37,021 nt of DNA from a virus, in IMG/VR virus record IMGVR_UViG_3300025141_000310, positions 1 to 37,021 of that record; one strand, written 5' to 3'. The position numbers and the translations under genes are program-made. The notes under the pieces are model-generated. The model ran no database searches, was not told where the DNA came from, and was given only the letters and a program-made list of their open reading frames with translations. Positions 35,773 to 37,021 of this stretch are shown piece after piece; the first letter of the stretch is position 1, and every line of letters starts with the position of its first letter.

Positions 35773-36406
35773 GGTCGGCCTTTTTGTTTTTCTCCATCAT
35801 TGCAAAAATTTTGTGAAGCCCTTCACGCACCGCGGCCTCGGCCTGTTGTGGGTCGGTTGGGTTTGCCTGAATTGCCACCGCTTTCGGGTGGGCGTCGAGT
35901 AAAGCCCGGAGCGGCGCCAGCACCTTTTTGATTGTCGCCTTGGCCTCCGCCATGGGCACAAGCCCGGCCTGTGCGCGTTCATATTCAAGCTCTTTTAGTT
36001 TGCGCTGGGCTTCCTCTTTGCCGGCTTGCGCCCGGAGGAGCTTCGTGCGCAGGGCTTTCATTTCATCGCTCTGGTGCTCGGCGTTTGTGTGGTGCGGGTT
36101 TTCGTCAGCTCGTTTTTGCAAGAATTCCTGCCACGCCTTCACCTCCATGGTGGCCGGGCCGCCGTGATGGTCGCGCAAATCCCACACCGTCTTTCTGCTC
36201 ACGCCTAAAACCTTGGCCAAGGCCGACCAGCTTCTTGGCTTTTTCGTGGTTGGCTTTTCGGCCTGAGTAGCGGCTATCGTGTCGAGCAAATCCAGCTCGC
36301 GCTTGCTCAGTACCTTGCCGGCGCTCACTTTGCGCACGATGTTTTCAAGGTTTTTGCGCTGAATTAGCGCGGCTTGCTTGGCCGTGATTTCCTGATTGGC
36401 TGCCAT
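35768..36406 (-). CDS. Terminase small subunit
   Basis: The 212-residue protein begins MAANQEITAKQAALIQRKNL. Residues about 57-85 hold a helix-turn-helix (SWSALAKVLGVSRKTVWDLR) like Nu1-type DNA-recognition domains. A long helix (about 115-155, EMKALRTKLLRAQAGKEEAQ) should oligomerise. The C-terminal end is acidic then basic. It recognises the packaging site, presumably at the nearby genome end. It abuts the ParB-like gene and its stop overlaps the large-subunit start. Confidence 0.8.
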   Translation of the reverse strand: MAANQEITAKQAALIQRKNLENIVRKVSAGKVLSKRELDLLDTIAATQAEKPTTKKPRSWSALAKVLGVSRKTVWDLRDHHGGPATMEVKAWQEFLQKRADENPHHTNAEHQSDEMKALRTKLLRAQAGKEEAQRKLKELEYERAQAGLVPMAEAKATIKKVLAPLRALLDAHPKAVAIQANPTDPQQAEAAVREGLHKIFAMMEKNKKADH

Positions 36407-36913
36407 TTATTTGGGGCCCCATTGGTGGCCGCATTTTGGGCACGTCATTTCGGTTTCTGGCTTGTTGTCGTCGTCGGTTTCAAACTGGTCAACCATCCGG
36501 GCCAGCGCCTTTTCATCGTACCCGGTCAAGGTCAAATCCATGGCGCCGGTGTCGAGTTCAATCAACAGGTTCGCCAAGTCGCTTTGATTCATTTCGGCCA
36601 GCTCGGCCAGCCGGTTGTCGGCAATCAGGTGCGCCCATTCATCGGCCTCGGTTTTGAAATCTTGAAAATTTACCGGCACCGATTCCACGCCAAGAATCAA
36701 GGCCACCTCATAACGGCCGTGGCCGTTGACAATGAAACCCGATTGATTGCTCACCACGATCGGCGCCCGCCAACCTTGATGCGTAATAATTTTGGCGAGG
36801 GCCTTGAGCTGTTCGGGCGGGTGGTGGTTCGGGTTGCGCGGGTTCGGTTTTAATTCCTCGACGCGCCACTGGCAATCGTGAGCGCAATTAATTTCGAGCA
36901 GATTATTTTTCAT
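36407..36913 (-). CDS. ParB/Srx-like protein with zinc ribbon
   Basis: The 168-residue protein begins MKNNLLEINCAHDCQWRVEE. It shows the ParB N-terminal nuclease-like pattern: LKPNPRNPNHHPPEQLKALA, APIVVSNQSGFIVNGHGRYE and VALILGVESVPVNF. A CPKCGHQW segment at the C-terminus forms half a zinc ribbon with no visible partner cysteines. In phages this family often lies beside small terminase genes and may help in DNA modification, segregation or packaging. It is the first gene of the late operon. The upstream ORF may be translationally coupled (ATGA). Confidence 0.75.
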   Translation of the reverse strand: MKNNLLEINCAHDCQWRVEELKPNPRNPNHHPPEQLKALAKIITHQGWRAPIVVSNQSGFIVNGHGRYEVALILGVESVPVNFQDFKTEADEWAHLIADNRLAELAEMNQSDLANLLIELDTGAMDLTLTGYDEKALARMVDQFETDDDNKPETEMTCPKCGHQWGPK

Positions 36914-36978
36914 GGTTTGGTTTGAACTGGGTTTTGATCTCGGTTCGAACCGGAAAAATGCGGTTCGTTACCGTTCAT
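36910..36978 (-). CDS. Possible 22-residue leader ORF before the ParB-like gene
   Basis: ATG 36978 opens MNGNEPHFSGSNRDQNPVQT and stops at a TGA overlapping the ATG of the ParB-like gene. It may be a coupled leader peptide, or the end of a longer ORF that crosses the genome junction. No Shine-Dalgarno sequence is visible. Confidence 0.3.
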   Translation of the reverse strand: MNGNEPHFSGSNRDQNPVQTKP

Positions 36979-37008
36979 ATTCAAACAGGTGTTTGAAGAA
37001 AGAGCGAC

Positions 37009-37021
37009 CCGCGCCCGGTTT
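37009..37021. repeat. 13-bp direct terminal repeat, right copy
   Basis: CCGCGCCCGGTTT, identical to bases 1-13. It is about 100 bp upstream of the ParB-terminase operon. See the left copy for the cos interpretation. Confidence 0.6.

Overview
The window is most likely a complete genome, or one full unit length, of a temperate tailed phage with a long non-contractile tail (siphovirus-like, class Caudoviricetes). Its ends share a 13-bp direct repeat (1-13 and 37009-37021), and a reading frame stays open across the joined ends. Every gene I can support is on the minus strand, so the map reads from right to left. The host is not identified. A holin plus a small lipoprotein fits a Gram-negative cell. 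Most genes lack a Shine-Dalgarno sequence and start after A-rich leaders, so the host probably tolerates SD-independent initiation.

Late region (36.98 to 15.35 kb, read leftwards): ParB-like protein with a zinc ribbon, small and large terminase (GpA-like), a 30-residue membrane protein, an unknown basic protein, a gpW-like connector, lambda-type portal, a 51-residue protein, a prohead protease whose 3' end also encodes the scaffold from an internal start, decoration protein and major capsid protein. A strong terminator follows, then head-tail genes, probable tail tube, chaperone-like protein, tape measure, one unknown tail gene, a 2126-residue repetitive fibre, and a lysis cassette of very small membrane proteins, a holin and a lipoprotein. 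No endolysin is recognisable. A 28-bp motif occurs five times at gene boundaries in this region and nowhere else that I found.

Accessory region (15.25 to 8.19 kb): about eighteen small genes of mostly unknown function, including two small papain-like cysteine peptidase candidates and two zinc-ribbon proteins. Their upstream parts are built from a small set of reused cassettes: a promoter with a dyad in its spacer (five copies), a 50-bp hairpin leader (two), a 45-bp GTG leader (two) and a G-rich leader (three). Eight otherwise unrelated proteins share the N-terminal leader MTNDNNxNQ or MNDN. This modular reuse is the most unusual feature of the window.

Integration module (8.18 to 4.83 kb): a probable attP (inverted core flanked by two identical 25-bp repeats), a tyrosine integrase, a 59-bp tandem-repeat array of about 19 units interrupted by a G-quadruplex sequence, and an excisionase-like gene.

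Early region (4.82 to 0.23 kb): RecT/Bet annealing protein, a DUF2800/Cas4-like nuclease, a replication-initiator-like protein, small zinc and winged-helix proteins, and a helix-turn-helix protein just before the late operon that may switch on late transcription. No CI-type repressor is recognisable.
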